DNA of 52,141 bases from positions 1 to 52,141 of the forward strand of contig JAZGFD010000042.1 of the NCBI GenBank assembly GCA_036479115.1, given 5' to 3'. The number at the start of each line of letters is the position of its first letter. The stretch's first letter is position 1. The position numbers and the translations under genes were made by a program. The notes beneath the pieces are model-generated. The model saw only the letters and a list, made by a program, of their open reading frames with translations, was not told the origin of the DNA and made no database searches. Positions 26,275 to 34,978 of this stretch are shown piece after piece. Source of the DNA: UBA7328 sp036479115. GTDB taxonomy: Bacteria > Bacteroidota > Bacteroidia > Chitinophagales > Saprospiraceae.

Positions 26275-27357
26275 TTAAACAGTGTTTTTTATTATACATT
26301 CTGCTACATTATTTCCTGGATTTTGGTCACCCAGAATCTTTTTTACTTGTGTATACTTTTCTAGTAGGGTAGTTATGTTATGAGATTTTTTTAACTTAGA
26401 AATACATTTCTCAAGATTGCCAACTGTAAGATTGTTTTGAATTAATTCATCCACAATATTTGTATTTAATATGATATTTGGAAGCGAAATGAATTCATTT
26501 TGGATGAAACGTTTTCCGATGAAATAATTTAGGACAGAAGTTTTATACACGACTATCTGTGGGCATCCTAATACTGCTGCTTCTAAAGTAGCTGTCCCTG
26601 ATGTAATGATGGCTAATTTACTGGAAGCCAGAAGGTAATGTGAAGTTGATTTAGAAAGTTCTATCTTATTAAAAACTTCATCCCCAAGTAGATTTTTATA
26701 TATGTTTTCATCAATATGCGCAACCTTTGAAAGAACCCATTCAAAGTGAGGGTTTTTCATAATTAATTTGCTGAACACAGGTAAAATATATTTTAACTCT
26801 TGTATCCTGCTTCCAGGTAAAAGGGCGATGACATTGTCTTTGATAGTCACGTTCTTTTGAACTGTTTTCATAGTGGGATTTCCTACATATTTTGCATTTA
26901 TACCCTCACTTTTGAAATATGCTTCTTCAAATGGAAATATGCAATGCAAGTAATCTATATGATTGCGAATGTCAACATTTCTTTTGGCCCGCCATGCCCA
27001 AGTCTTAGGAGCAATGTAATAATGAATTTTAATCCCCTGTTTCTTCGCCCATGCCGCCATCCTAAGATTAAATCCTGAATAGTCAATTAATAATAACACA
27101 TCAGGCTGAAATTGTAAGATTTTGATTTTGCATTTGCTATAAAGGCGATAAAAAAATGGAAGACGTAGCATAACATCGGAAATACCCATTACATTTAATT
27201 CTCGGATATTAACGAAAATCTTCATGCCTTGAGAAATAAGTGCATCACCACCCATTCCTTCAATTTGGATTTCGTTATTTTTTTGAAAAAGAAATTTAAC
27301 TACTTCACTCCCATGTAGATCGCCAGATTTTTCCCCTGCTATTATAAATATTTTCAC
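26275..27357 (-). CDS. lpxB: Lipid-A-disaccharide synthase LpxB
   Basis: 360 residues from the GTG at 27357, which starts VKIFIIAGEKSGDLHG; a longer open frame upstream overlaps the small membrane protein gene and is rejected. GT19-family motifs are GEKSGDLHG near the N-terminus, LLIDYSGFNLRMA, HYYIAPKTWAWRAKR, LLPGSRIQE (UDP-binding region) and GTATLEAAVLGCPQIVVYK. LpxB joins UDP-2,3-diacylglucosamine and lipid X to form lipid A disaccharide-1-phosphate on the cytoplasmic side of the inner membrane. Gene order surE-membrane protein-lpxB is typical of Bacteroidota. Confidence 0.93.
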   Translation of the reverse strand: MKIFIIAGEKSGDLHGSEVVKFLFQKNNEIQIEGMGGDALISQGMKIFVNIRELNVMGISDVMLRLPFFYRLYSKCKIKILQFQPDVLLLIDYSGFNLRMAAWAKKQGIKIHYYIAPKTWAWRAKRNVDIRNHIDYLHCIFPFEEAYFKSEGINAKYVGNPTMKTVQKNVTIKDNVIALLPGSRIQELKYILPVFSKLIMKNPHFEWVLSKVAHIDENIYKNLLGDEVFNKIELSKSTSHYLLASSKLAIITSGTATLEAAVLGCPQIVVYKTSVLNYFIGKRFIQNEFISLPNIILNTNIVDELIQNNLTVGNLEKCISKLKKSHNITTLLEKYTQVKKILGDQNPGNNVAECIIKNTV

Positions 27358-27370
27358 AGTTAATAAAATA

Positions 27371-27688
27371 TCAAAAATCAGCAAATACTTCTTGATGAAA
27401 CATACCGAGCCACACAACTGCCAGAGCAAAAGTAACGATAAGTATGCCTCTTAATGTTTCCTGAGTATACCGCCTATTGAAAAGTTTAATGAGCACCATG
27501 TTGCCACAAATTGTAATCAGAGTAGTAGTTCTAAACCTCCTTCCTTTCATAGGGTCAGCTATTTCACCTATTAGTCCCATATCTTCACCAAATTCGAATA
27601 GCATCAAGACTATTCCAAAAAACATAACTGAAAAAATAAGGGCTAGTACCATGCCAATCCAAAGGTTATTACGTCGTAGTAAATCCAT
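27371..27688 (-). CDS. Small inner-membrane protein between surE and lpxB
   Basis: 105 residues with an ATG start. Two or three hydrophobic segments (about 10-30, 54-68 and 83-98) and positively charged N-terminus (MDLLRRNN) suggest an inner-membrane protein. The stop of surE lies one base upstream of its start, and lpxB starts 13 bases downstream, so the three are almost certainly co-transcribed. I recognise no named family. The location suggests an envelope role linked with lipid A, which is inference from context only. Confidence 0.8.
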   Translation of the reverse strand: MDLLRRNNLWIGMVLALIFSVMFFGIVLMLFEFGEDMGLIGEIADPMKGRRFRTTTLITICGNMVLIKLFNRRYTQETLRGILIVTFALAVVWLGMFHQEVFADF

Positions 27689-27689
27689 T

Positions 27690-28475
27690 CTATATATTCT
27701 TATTTACGTGATTCTCAAGAGATTTTAATGGTTCAAGAGACGCATATTGAGTAAGGTCATGATGAGAGGGCACCACTGATACATAGCCATTGCTTAATGC
27801 CCATAGGTCACTATCTTTGGGTTGCTCTGTTACTATAAAATTGCCAGCAAGCCAATAATAAGTTTCTCCACGAGGATCTTTGCCTTCTTGAAATTTTTCT
27901 CTCCATGATGCATTCCCTTGCTTACAGATTTTAATGCCCTTTATTTCATCTAATTTGAGATTAGGTATATTCACGTTCAGTAATTTACCTGCTCCCAGAT
28001 CATTTCCCAAAGCATATTTTATAATTTGATTTGCATAATATTTAGCTCCTGTAAAATCAGCTTCAAATGCTAAATCTAGAAGAGAAAACCCTATGGACTT
28101 AATGCCTTCTAGACTTGCTTCCATAGCGGCTGACATGGTGCCGGAGTATATTATATTTATCGATGCATTGGAGCCATGATTGATACCTGAAACACACAGA
28201 TCAATGTTGCGATCTTTAAGCACAACATGTTTAGCTAATTTTACACAATCAGCAGGAGTGCCTGAGCATTCATAGGCTTCTACCTCTTTAAAAACATCCA
28301 CCTTATGTAACCGTAGTGGGGTAGTAAGTGAAATCGCATGACCTTGGCCACTTTGAGGCGAATTGGGCGCAACTACCACTATTTCTCCGTGCATTTTAGC
28401 CACTTCTACAAGAGCTTTTATACCTGGAGCAAACATGCCGTCATCGTTAGTAATTAGAATTAGAGGTGTATCCAT
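27690..28475 (-). CDS. surE: 5'/3'-nucleotidase SurE
   Basis: 261 residues with an ATG start. The N-terminal motif ILITNDDGMFAPGIKAL contains the paired metal-binding aspartates. SGTPADCVKLA, SGINHGSNAS and SGTMSAAMEA are the further conserved active-site loops. SurE is a metal-dependent survival-protein phosphatase acting on nucleoside monophosphates. It is the first gene of the unit with the small membrane protein and lpxB and diverges from hemH across 108 bp. Confidence 0.95.
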   Translation of the reverse strand: MDTPLILITNDDGMFAPGIKALVEVAKMHGEIVVVAPNSPQSGQGHAISLTTPLRLHKVDVFKEVEAYECSGTPADCVKLAKHVVLKDRNIDLCVSGINHGSNASINIIYSGTMSAAMEASLEGIKSIGFSLLDLAFEADFTGAKYYANQIIKYALGNDLGAGKLLNVNIPNLKLDEIKGIKICKQGNASWREKFQEGKDPRGETYYWLAGNFIVTEQPKDSDLWALSNGYVSVVPSHHDLTQYASLEPLKSLENHVNKNI

Positions 28476-28583
28476 GTGGTAAAAATAGTGAAGTGCGTTT
28501 ATTTAAATGAAAGCTCTTTAGATAAACCTTATAAAAATTTATATTGTTGTCATTATCTATGCATAATATTTACAATAAAAAAA

Positions 28584-29585
28584 ATGGAAAAGAAAGGTAT
28601 TCTATTGGTTAATTTGGGCACTCCTGATAGCCCAACTAGGCAGGGCTTAAGAACTTATTTGAATCAGTTTTTAACCGATAGAAGGGTGATTGACCTGCCT
28701 TGGGTTTTTAGAAACATACTCTTTAGGGGCATAGTGGTGCCTATGAGATCTGGCAGGGTATCAAAACTCTATCAGCGCCTTTGGCTCAAAGAAGGATCGC
28801 CACTGAAGGTATATGGCCAGAATGTAGCGAAAGAAGTACAACAAAAGTTAGGTGATGATTATCATGTAGAATTAGCAATGAGATATCAGAACCCATCAAT
28901 TGATTCGGCTTTAAATAGAATGAAGGAAAATGATGTATCTGAAGTTACGATATTACCATTGTTCCCACAGTATGCATCAGCTACTACAGGATCAATTTTT
29001 GAAGAAGTGATGCGAATCCTGAAGAAGAAAGAAATTATCCCCTCTCTCCGGTTTATAAATTCATACTATGATCAGCCTTCTATGATTTCCCTATTTGCCG
29101 ATAAGGCGAAAAAATACAATCTGGAGGATTATGACCATTTCATCTTTTCTTTTCACGGAGTGCCAAAGCGATATCTTAAAAAAGAAAATAACTATTGCCA
29201 ATGTGATGACAATTGCTGTATGACAATTAGCAATAAAAATCGATTTTGTTATTCTGCTCAATGCCATTCTACAGCTTTTGCCATTGCTAAAAAACTAAAT
29301 ATACCAAATGAAAAATATACCATTAGTTTTCAGAGTCGTTTTGGACCTGAAGAGTGGATTCAACCTTATACAGATGTGGTGATGTTTGACCAATTAGAAA
29401 ATGGGAACAAGAGCATATTAGTTTTCTCACCAGCTTTTGTGGCAGATTGCCTTGAGACAACCATTGAGATTGGATATGAATACAAAGAAGAATTTATGAA
29501 AAAAGGAGGAACCAGACTTGATCTTGTAGAAAGCCTCAATGATGATCCACAGTGGGTGGATATTATTGTAGACCTTGTACGATAA
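28584..29585 (+). CDS. hemH: Ferrochelatase HemH
   Basis: 333 residues from the ATG at 28584 (MEKKGILLVNLGTPDSPT), which follows an A-rich leader; a longer open frame back to 28476 lacks homology and is rejected. Family motifs are LLVNLGTPD at the N-terminus, LPLFPQYASATTGS, FSFHGVPKRY with the catalytic His, and SFQSRFGPEEWIQPYT near the C-terminus. Several cysteines (NYCQCDDNCC) occur in the middle; whether they bind a cluster or metal cannot be told. The enzyme inserts ferrous iron into protoporphyrin or coproporphyrin as the last or next-to-last haem step. No other haem genes are nearby. Confidence 0.94.
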   Translation: MEKKGILLVNLGTPDSPTRQGLRTYLNQFLTDRRVIDLPWVFRNILFRGIVVPMRSGRVSKLYQRLWLKEGSPLKVYGQNVAKEVQQKLGDDYHVELAMRYQNPSIDSALNRMKENDVSEVTILPLFPQYASATTGSIFEEVMRILKKKEIIPSLRFINSYYDQPSMISLFADKAKKYNLEDYDHFIFSFHGVPKRYLKKENNYCQCDDNCCMTISNKNRFCYSAQCHSTAFAIAKKLNIPNEKYTISFQSRFGPEEWIQPYTDVVMFDQLENGNKSILVFSPAFVADCLETTIEIGYEYKEEFMKKGGTRLDLVESLNDDPQWVDIIVDLVR

Positions 29586-29752
29586 TATTAGTAGAACCTG
29601 TGCATGAGACACGAAGTAGTGTCTGAACAAAATCACAAGATCTCAGACATAACACGTTGAATATCTGAGAAATACCTCTTGAATTTTATCATTTTTATTA
29701 CAGAGCACTAGTTACAAATAATGTTATTTTTCTTTTAGTCAACACGACTATC

Positions 29753-30397
29753 TTACACTTCTGCTATCACATCTATACGACTACTCACCTTTTGCCCCAT
29801 CTTTACATTTACTTTAGCATCTTTAGGAAGATATACATCTACTCTTGATCCAAATTTTATAAAGCCAACTTCGCCACCTTGTTTCACCTTATCACCTACT
29901 TTTACATAATTTACAATTCGACGTGCCATCGCACCTGCAATTTGACGGATTAAAACTTCTGAATTATCATTCTTATAAACAGTGGTATGCCTCTCGTTTT
30001 CTGTACTTGACTTTGGGTGCCAAGCAACAAGATATTTGCCTGGGTGGTATTTTTCATACATTACTTTTCCTCCTACAGGATGGTGATTACTATGTACATT
30101 TAAGGGTGACATGAATATTGATATCATCAATTTCGTATCATTAAAATATTCGTTTTCAAGAGTTTTTTCAATGACCACTACTTTACCATCAGCTGGAGCA
30201 TATATTTTACTGTCATTTATTTCAGATATTTCTCTATTTGGGTTCCTAAAAAACCATAATGTTATAAGCTCAATAATAAAAAAAGCAACAAAAAAACCAG
30301 CCAGCCAGAAGTTGGATTTCAAAACGGCTAAGACAAATAAAAGTGTGGTAATTGCACTTACCATTAAAATGGTATATAAGCCTTCACGATGTATCAT
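29753..30397 (-). CDS. psd: Phosphatidylserine decarboxylase proenzyme, short form
   Basis: 214 residues with an ATG start. Two N-terminal hydrophobic segments (about 8-50) anchor it. APADGKVV, MSPLNVHSNHHPVGG and the C-terminal self-cleavage site KFGSRVD (pyruvoyl group forms from the Ser) are visible. The enzyme decarboxylates phosphatidylserine to phosphatidylethanolamine. Its ATG overlaps the cdsA stop (ATGA, 30394-30397), so it is translationally coupled to the CDP-diacylglycerol synthase that supplies the pathway. It converges with hemH. Confidence 0.94.
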   Translation of the reverse strand: MIHREGLYTILMVSAITTLLFVLAVLKSNFWLAGFFVAFFIIELITLWFFRNPNREISEINDSKIYAPADGKVVVIEKTLENEYFNDTKLMISIFMSPLNVHSNHHPVGGKVMYEKYHPGKYLVAWHPKSSTENERHTTVYKNDNSEVLIRQIAGAMARRIVNYVKVGDKVKQGGEVGFIKFGSRVDVYLPKDAKVNVKMGQKVSSRIDVIAEV

Positions 30398-31206
30398 AAT
30401 GCAAATATTACAATTAATAAAGTATAAAACGGTAATGCAAATATGAAACTATCCAGACGATCAAGGAAACCCCCATGGCCAGGAATAATATTGCTGCTGT
30501 CTTTGATTTCAAAGTATCTTTTAAATGAAGATTCGATCAAATCACCTATCACTGATATGATACAAATTAAAACCCCCATAAAAACCCATAACTCAAGGCT
30601 ATAAAGCCCAGAATAATAATAAATACCAATAGCAGCCAATATGCCAGCTGCTATCCCTCCATAGAATCCCTCCCATGTTTTATTAGGTGATATTGTAGGA
30701 AATAGTTTTCTTTTCCCTACTGCTTTTCCTATGAAATAAGCACCTACATCACACAACCATACTATTAGAAATAGATATAGTAAAAGCATATGAAACCCTT
30801 CTATCCATCTACAACTAAGAATACCAATAGTCATAGGCAGTGTGATATAAAGAATCATTTGAAACCACTTGGGTTCATTCTTTATTAGTGTAGTTTTTTT
30901 GATAACTAGAGAATAAATATTTGCTAGTCCGTACGTAATGCTAATGACAAGTAGAGGGTAAAGGTCAGTTGTGTTTTTTAGAAAGTATACTATGAATACT
31001 ACAATAGGAATATTGACCAGATTCATTACAGTCTTGTATCCACTTGTTCTGTTGGTTTGGGCTATGTTATTATACTCCCAAAGCATTATCAGGCCTAACA
31101 AAGAAAGTAATATAATGGCGGTGTTTTTTCCGCTCAATAACATACCCAATATAAATCCTGCATAGATAAGACCAAAGATGATTCTAAGCTGTAGATTCTT
31201 GCTCAT
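30394..31206 (-). CDS. cdsA: Phosphatidate cytidylyltransferase CdsA
   Basis: 270 residues, polytopic with about seven to eight hydrophobic segments. The C-terminal signature is split as SPNKTWEGFYGG (about 170-181), GDLIESSFKR and PGHGGFLDRLDS (about 240-251), which are CDP-diacylglycerol synthase motifs. It makes CDP-diacylglycerol from phosphatidate and CTP in the inner membrane. It overlaps the CPBP gene upstream and psd downstream by four bases each (ATGA), a tightly coupled phospholipid operon. Confidence 0.95.
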   Translation of the reverse strand: MSKNLQLRIIFGLIYAGFILGMLLSGKNTAIILLSLLGLIMLWEYNNIAQTNRTSGYKTVMNLVNIPIVVFIVYFLKNTTDLYPLLVISITYGLANIYSLVIKKTTLIKNEPKWFQMILYITLPMTIGILSCRWIEGFHMLLLYLFLIVWLCDVGAYFIGKAVGKRKLFPTISPNKTWEGFYGGIAAGILAAIGIYYYSGLYSLELWVFMGVLICIISVIGDLIESSFKRYFEIKDSSNIIPGHGGFLDRLDSFIFALPFYTLLIVIFAL

Positions 31207-32087
31207 ACGTATTCTCTTTGGCTTTTCTTTTTTAAATAAAAAATAAGCCCGAAGGTAGCAAAAATGGAAATGATTAGAGCAGCTATTGGTATCTCAGGAG
31301 TTTGATTCATATCCAGTTCAGCTATAATATCTTTACTGCCATAAAGCGACATTACTTGAAAGGAATTATTTATAAAATGTAATATTACAGGCACCCAAAA
31401 ACTTTTAGTATAGTGGTAAGAATATCCCAATACTAGCCCCAAAAGCATAAATGGCAAAAGCCGTTCTAATTGAAGATGATTTAAGCTGAATAAAAATGAA
31501 GCGATGAATATCCCTATATGTTCATTACCTGTAGCTTTTATTAGTTTGTTTTGTACTATACCTCTATATAGTAATTCTTCGCCGATGGCAGGAGTGATTC
31601 CTACAAGAAAAATTGCCATAATTAACTCTCCTATTCCTTCCATATTGAGTATTCCTTTCAATAAATCGGAAGTGGCTTCTGATGACATAATGGCCCAATC
31701 TGGTAGAGGAATTGCCATATTCCACGCGCTAAATTTAATCACCAATGGATAGGAAACTAATAGTAAAATCAAACAAATTAATACTGAAGAATTTTTTGGA
31801 ATAATATCACTTCTCAAATATTTGGAATAAGTATCTCTATGAAAGATGTATAGAAAAACCAGACTGGATATTGTAAAAGATATAATATGCCCAATAGCAG
31901 TGCCAAATCTTACAAGCTGCCTTTCTCTTGCACCCCCTAAATCATTAATCATCTCTTGCCCCAAATTTATACCTCCTATTTTCAGAATTAGAAAAGTAAT
32001 TCCTTGGCCTAAAAGTGTAAAAAGTACCACCAGAAATAAGAGCGTCCCCAGTTGCGAAAGAATGCTTTGATTGTTGGTTGTATTCAT
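31203..32087 (-). CDS. CPBP-family intramembrane metalloprotease
   Basis: 294 residues from the ATG at 32087 (MNTTNNQSILSQLG); an open frame extends 75 bases upstream but reads into element sequence and is rejected. About eight transmembrane segments. The CPBP (Abi/CAAX-like) motifs are EELLYRGIVQ (EExxxR), FSLNHLQ and HFINNSFQ in the C-terminal half. The family includes prenyl-protein processing and immunity proteins, so the substrate here is unknown. It is first in the cdsA-psd unit, overlapping cdsA by four bases. Element C2/B4 lies 37 bp upstream of the start, so the promoter is expected within it. Confidence 0.85.
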   Translation of the reverse strand: MNTTNNQSILSQLGTLLFLVVLFTLLGQGITFLILKIGGINLGQEMINDLGGARERQLVRFGTAIGHIISFTISSLVFLYIFHRDTYSKYLRSDIIPKNSSVLICLILLLVSYPLVIKFSAWNMAIPLPDWAIMSSEATSDLLKGILNMEGIGELIMAIFLVGITPAIGEELLYRGIVQNKLIKATGNEHIGIFIASFLFSLNHLQLERLLPFMLLGLVLGYSYHYTKSFWVPVILHFINNSFQVMSLYGSKDIIAELDMNQTPEIPIAALIISIFATFGLIFYLKKKSQREYV

Positions 32088-32123
32088 AATTACAAATATA
32101 TCAATCTTATATTTAGTCAAGAT

Positions 32124-32474
32124 GTAAGTACTCAACATTGAGTCTACTCTGGCAACTAACATTTTTCATAAAAAGAGTTGTTTTGCATGAAATATACATT
32201 TTTTGAGATTCGGTGAAGCCTGAGTATCAGCGCGTTGAAAAAAAAATGTAAAGTTCGTCAAAAGATTTATGCAGAGCTTGTCGAAGTAAATTTTTTTGAT
32301 TTTGTAAGTTTTCGGAATGGACTCAATATTGTAATCATCAAAGAAAGGATGAAGGCCTTTAAGCTGAATAGCCCTGGGCAACGCCCTTGGTAAAGTAGCG
32401 AATGTTGTGATTTGGCGATATTTTTGACTTGAAATGATGACAAAATTTTTACACAAAAAAAATTGAGTACTTAC
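32124..32474 (+). repeat. Family C element, copy C2, interrupted by B4
   Basis: The left end GTAAGTACTCAA (32124-32135) is separated from the rest of the element by B4; the C sequence resumes with ATTGTAATCATC after 32327 and runs through the hairpins (GAAGGCCTTT; CCTGGGCAACGCCCTTGG) to the right end TTGAGTACTTAC at 32474. Removing B4 leaves a C element of about 160 bp, close to C1. No 8-bp target duplication is recognisable. Confidence 0.8.
32137..32327 (+). repeat. Family B element, copy B4, nested in C2
   Basis: 191 bp with ends ATTGAGTCTACTCTGGCAAC and TTTTCGGAATGGACTCAAT. Counting from TGAG to CTCA, the flanks are ACAT and ATAT, consistent with a 4-bp duplication of the ATAT in the C end sequence CTCAATATTG with one later change. 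Confidence 0.85.
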
Positions 32475-32572
32475 AAAATAGAATCAAGGTTTTGCCCAAA
32501 ATAGAATCCTATAGTACACAAATTAATATTTTATTAGCATCAGCCAATAGGTAGGGTCAATGAAAAAATGGG

Positions 32573-33289
32573 TTAAGACAACTTATTTCGATACATACCT
32601 ATGACATTTTGGATACCAAAATAAAGTGCATCACTAATCAAAGCATGGCCTATTGAAACCTCCAGAAGAGAGGGAATATTTTCTTTATAATATGCTAGGT
32701 TATCAAGATTGAGGTCATGTCCAGCATTTATCCCTAGGCTTAGGGTCTCTGCAATATGTGCTGCTGATATGTGGGCTGAAATTGCCTTCTTTTTATTTTG
32801 ATTAAATTCAGAGGCATATCTACCAGTATAGAATTCGATTCTATCAGCTCCAATTTCTTTTGCTTCATAAATATCTTTTTCTATTGGGTCTAAAAAAAGA
32901 GAAACTCTAATTCCAGCATTTTTCATTTTATTAATAATTGGTTCCAGCATTTTTGCATTTTTTTTAGGCTTCCAGCCTTCATTCGATGTGAGTACTCCTG
33001 GAAGGTCAGGTACTAGAGTACATTGATGTGGTATTACTGTCAGAACTTTTTTTACAAAAAAATCAGATGGATAGCCTTCTATATTAAGTTCAGTGGTTAC
33101 CACTTCTTTTAAAATGGGCAAATCATCATATCGTACATGTCGCTCATCTGGACGAGGATGAACAGTAATACCCTGAGCTCCGTATTTTTCACAATCGATT
33201 GCAAATTGTCGCAGATCCGGTAAATTCGCCCCTCTACTGTTTCGTACCAGAGCCACCTTATTAATATTAACGCTCAATTTTGTTGTCAT
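32573..33289 (-). CDS. pdxJ: Pyridoxine 5'-phosphate synthase PdxJ
   Basis: 238 residues, TIM-barrel, ATG start. Signature stretches are LSVNINKVALVRNSRG at the N-terminus, GITVHPRPDERHVR (about residues 40-53), ADRIEFYTG, GINAGHDLN and EVSIGHALISDALYFG at the phosphate-binding end. PdxJ condenses 1-deoxy-D-xylulose 5-phosphate with 3-amino-2-oxopropyl phosphate to make pyridoxine 5'-phosphate. It stands alone here and diverges, across 745 bp, from the tyrosine recombinase gene. Confidence 0.95.
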   Translation of the reverse strand: MTTKLSVNINKVALVRNSRGANLPDLRQFAIDCEKYGAQGITVHPRPDERHVRYDDLPILKEVVTTELNIEGYPSDFFVKKVLTVIPHQCTLVPDLPGVLTSNEGWKPKKNAKMLEPIINKMKNAGIRVSLFLDPIEKDIYEAKEIGADRIEFYTGRYASEFNQNKKKAISAHISAAHIAETLSLGINAGHDLNLDNLAYYKENIPSLLEVSIGHALISDALYFGIQNVIGMYRNKLS

Positions 33290-33602
33290 AGAAATGTTGG
33301 TTTGGCTTGTAAGTTGTTAATCATTCAAACAAAAATCAAGGTAGCTACCCAAAATATATTCTTTACAGGCAAAAAAAAGGTCTGTTTTTTTTGATAATTG
33401 AGACTTACTTTGGAACGAGAATAGCTAAAAAAGTAGCGTAAAAGTATTTTGTTTAACCAAATTTGATGTGATTGAATAGTTTCAAAACTAGTAATTCAGA
33501 AATTATATCAACCAATTCATAAGTAAGACCTTGAATACAAACAATATTTACAAACAATATTTTTATAATGCCATCAATTGCACAATACAATAAGAAGAGT
33601 TT

Positions 33603-33659
33603 GTAACTACTCAGGTGATATCAATTTTTATCTCAAAAGCACACCACCCGAGTAGATAC
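33603..33659 (-). repeat. Family A element, short deleted copy A6
   Basis: A 57-bp element made of both A ends only: GTAACTACTCAGGTGATATC, then ATTTTTATCTCAAAAGCACA and CCACCCGAGTAGATAC. The interior is lost. No target duplication seen. Confidence 0.75.
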
Positions 33660-33691
33660 CTATTTTTTTGAAAAAAAAATGAGGTGCAATC

Positions 33692-33856
33692 TTGAGCCCA
33701 CTCCGGAAACACACAAAATCAAAAAAGTTTCTTTTGGCGATATTTAATTTTTTTTTGAATTAGCTGATACTCAGGCATCACCGAATCTCAATAAATGTAA
33801 ATCTCATCCAAAACAACTCATTTTGTGAAAAATGTCTGTTTCCGGAGTGGACTCAA
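33692..33856 (-). repeat. Family B element, copy B5 (reverse orientation, 4-bp target duplication)
   Basis: The best-preserved B ends: TTGAGCCCACTCCGGAAACA at the left and TGTTTCCGGAGTGGACTCAA at the right, one mismatch in about 20. Counting from TGAG to CTCA, the flanks are ATCT on both sides. About 165 bp, similar in content to B3. Confidence 0.9.
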
Positions 33857-33916
33857 TCTTATTTTAGAATATAGAGAATAAATTCTTTCTATGGTAATGA
33901 AATAACGCGCTATCAG

Positions 33917-33934
33917 TGCACTATTGTTAGTGCA
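33917..33934. promoter_or_regulatory. Short perfect hairpin upstream of the recombinase gene
   Basis: TGCACTA-ttgt-TAGTGCA, a 7-bp perfect stem with a 4-nt loop, 100 bp upstream of the recombinase ATG. No T-run follows. It could be an operator or chance. Confidence 0.3.
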
Positions 33935-34034
33935 GTACAGGTTTAAAAGATTCCAAAGCAACCTAACAGTATAATACTTGACAAAGCATAAGGAGAATGG
34001 ATAAGAAATAATTCATATATATTTATAAATTTAT

Positions 34035-34922
34035 ATGACCAACAACTTCTTTAAATACCTCGAATTTGAAAAAAGATACTCTTTACATACAATTAGGGCG
34101 TACAAAGATGATCTTGCTCAGTTTTTAACATTTATCACTTCTCACTTCGAACTCAAGTCAATAGCCAATGCGGATCACCGTCAAGTGCGTTCGTGGATAG
34201 TACATATGATGCAAAATGACTATACTGCAAGATCTATTAATAGAAAGATTTCAGTATTAAAAAGTTATTTCAAATATTTAAAAAAGAAAGAACTCGTGGA
34301 TAAAAATCCCATGAGTAAAATTATTTCGCCAAAATCAAAAAAAAGACTTCCAGAATTTATCAGAGAAAAACACATGAGTCAATTGGATATTTATATGTCT
34401 GTAGATGATACTTTTTCAGGTAGGAGAGATGCTCTCATCATTGGTTTTTTATATCAGTTGGGGCTAAGGAGAGCGGAGTTAATTCATCTCAAAGATACCG
34501 ATGTGAATAATGCAAGAATGACAATAAAAGTATTGGGAAAAGGAAATAAAGAGAGAATCATACCAATGTCTTCAAGTATATTAAAAGAGGTTGATGCATA
34601 TATTAGTTTGCGTAAAGCAGATTATCCAGAACATCAGGGTTGTCTTTTTATTACAGACAGAGGAAAATGTCTTTACCCAAAATTTGTATATAATTTGACA
34701 AAAAAATATTTGGGTACCGTTTCTCCCAATGAATATTTGGGACCACATGTATTAAGACATTCATTTGCTACACATTTGGCTAATAACGGAGCCGATCTAA
34801 ATGCGATAAAAGAACTTATGGGACATAGTAGTCTCGCAGCTACTCAGGTGTACATGCACAACACGATTGATAAGCTAAAAGAGGTGTATTTGAAGAGCCA
34901 TCCGAGAGGAAAGTCAGAATAA
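34035..34922 (+). CDS. xerC: XerC/XerD-type tyrosine recombinase
   Basis: 295 residues with an ATG start. The N-terminal SAM-like core-binding domain (about 1-85) includes YTARSINRKISVLKSYFKYL. The catalytic domain has Arg in GLRRAELIHL (about 142-151), Lys in LGKGNKERIIP, the HxxR box in HVLRHSFATHL (about 243-253), the His in LMGHSS and the nucleophile in TQVYMH (about 273-278). Size and the position just upstream of the tRNA-tuf cluster fit the chromosomal dimer-resolution recombinase of Bacteroidota rather than a phage integrase. XerC versus XerD cannot be decided from this alone. Confidence 0.88.
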   Translation: MTNNFFKYLEFEKRYSLHTIRAYKDDLAQFLTFITSHFELKSIANADHRQVRSWIVHMMQNDYTARSINRKISVLKSYFKYLKKKELVDKNPMSKIISPKSKKRLPEFIREKHMSQLDIYMSVDDTFSGRRDALIIGFLYQLGLRRAELIHLKDTDVNNARMTIKVLGKGNKERIIPMSSSILKEVDAYISLRKADYPEHQGCLFITDRGKCLYPKFVYNLTKKYLGTVSPNEYLGPHVLRHSFATHLANNGADLNAIKELMGHSSLAATQVYMHNTIDKLKEVYLKSHPRGKSE

Positions 34923-34970
34923 TTACAAAATTAATTTGCCCTTACGGTTTCCAATTTGTTTTATTTAATA

Positions 34971-34978
34971 TATTTTTG
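34971..34978 (+). promoter_or_regulatory. Candidate -7 box (TATTTTTG) for the tRNA-tuf cluster
   Basis: Matches TAnnTTTG and lies about 92 bp upstream of the first tRNA. No well-spaced -33 element is evident. Confidence 0.35.

Larger units (their letters stand above)
32088..32572. other. 485-bp intergenic region between pdxJ and the CPBP gene
   Basis: Nearly filled by the composite C2/B4 (32124-32474). Bases 32475-32572 show no recognisable feature. Confidence 0.6.
33290..34034. other. 745-bp intergenic region between pdxJ and the recombinase gene
   Basis: Contains A6, B5 and the small hairpin at 33917-33934. Bases 33290-33602 and 33857-34034 hold no gene I can see; in particular there is no frame resembling ribosomal protein S21, often found upstream of xerC in Bacteroidota. 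Confidence 0.6.

Noticed and set aside
27358..27429. N-terminal extension of LpxB
   Set aside because: It overlaps the small membrane protein gene, and the LpxB family begins at the VKIFIIAGEKSGD segment encoded from the GTG at 27357.
34035..34922. Phage or island integrase beside tRNA genes
   Set aside because: Although a tyrosine recombinase lies next to tRNAs, size and context match the chromosomal Xer recombinase, and no phage genes or tRNA-end repeats are seen.
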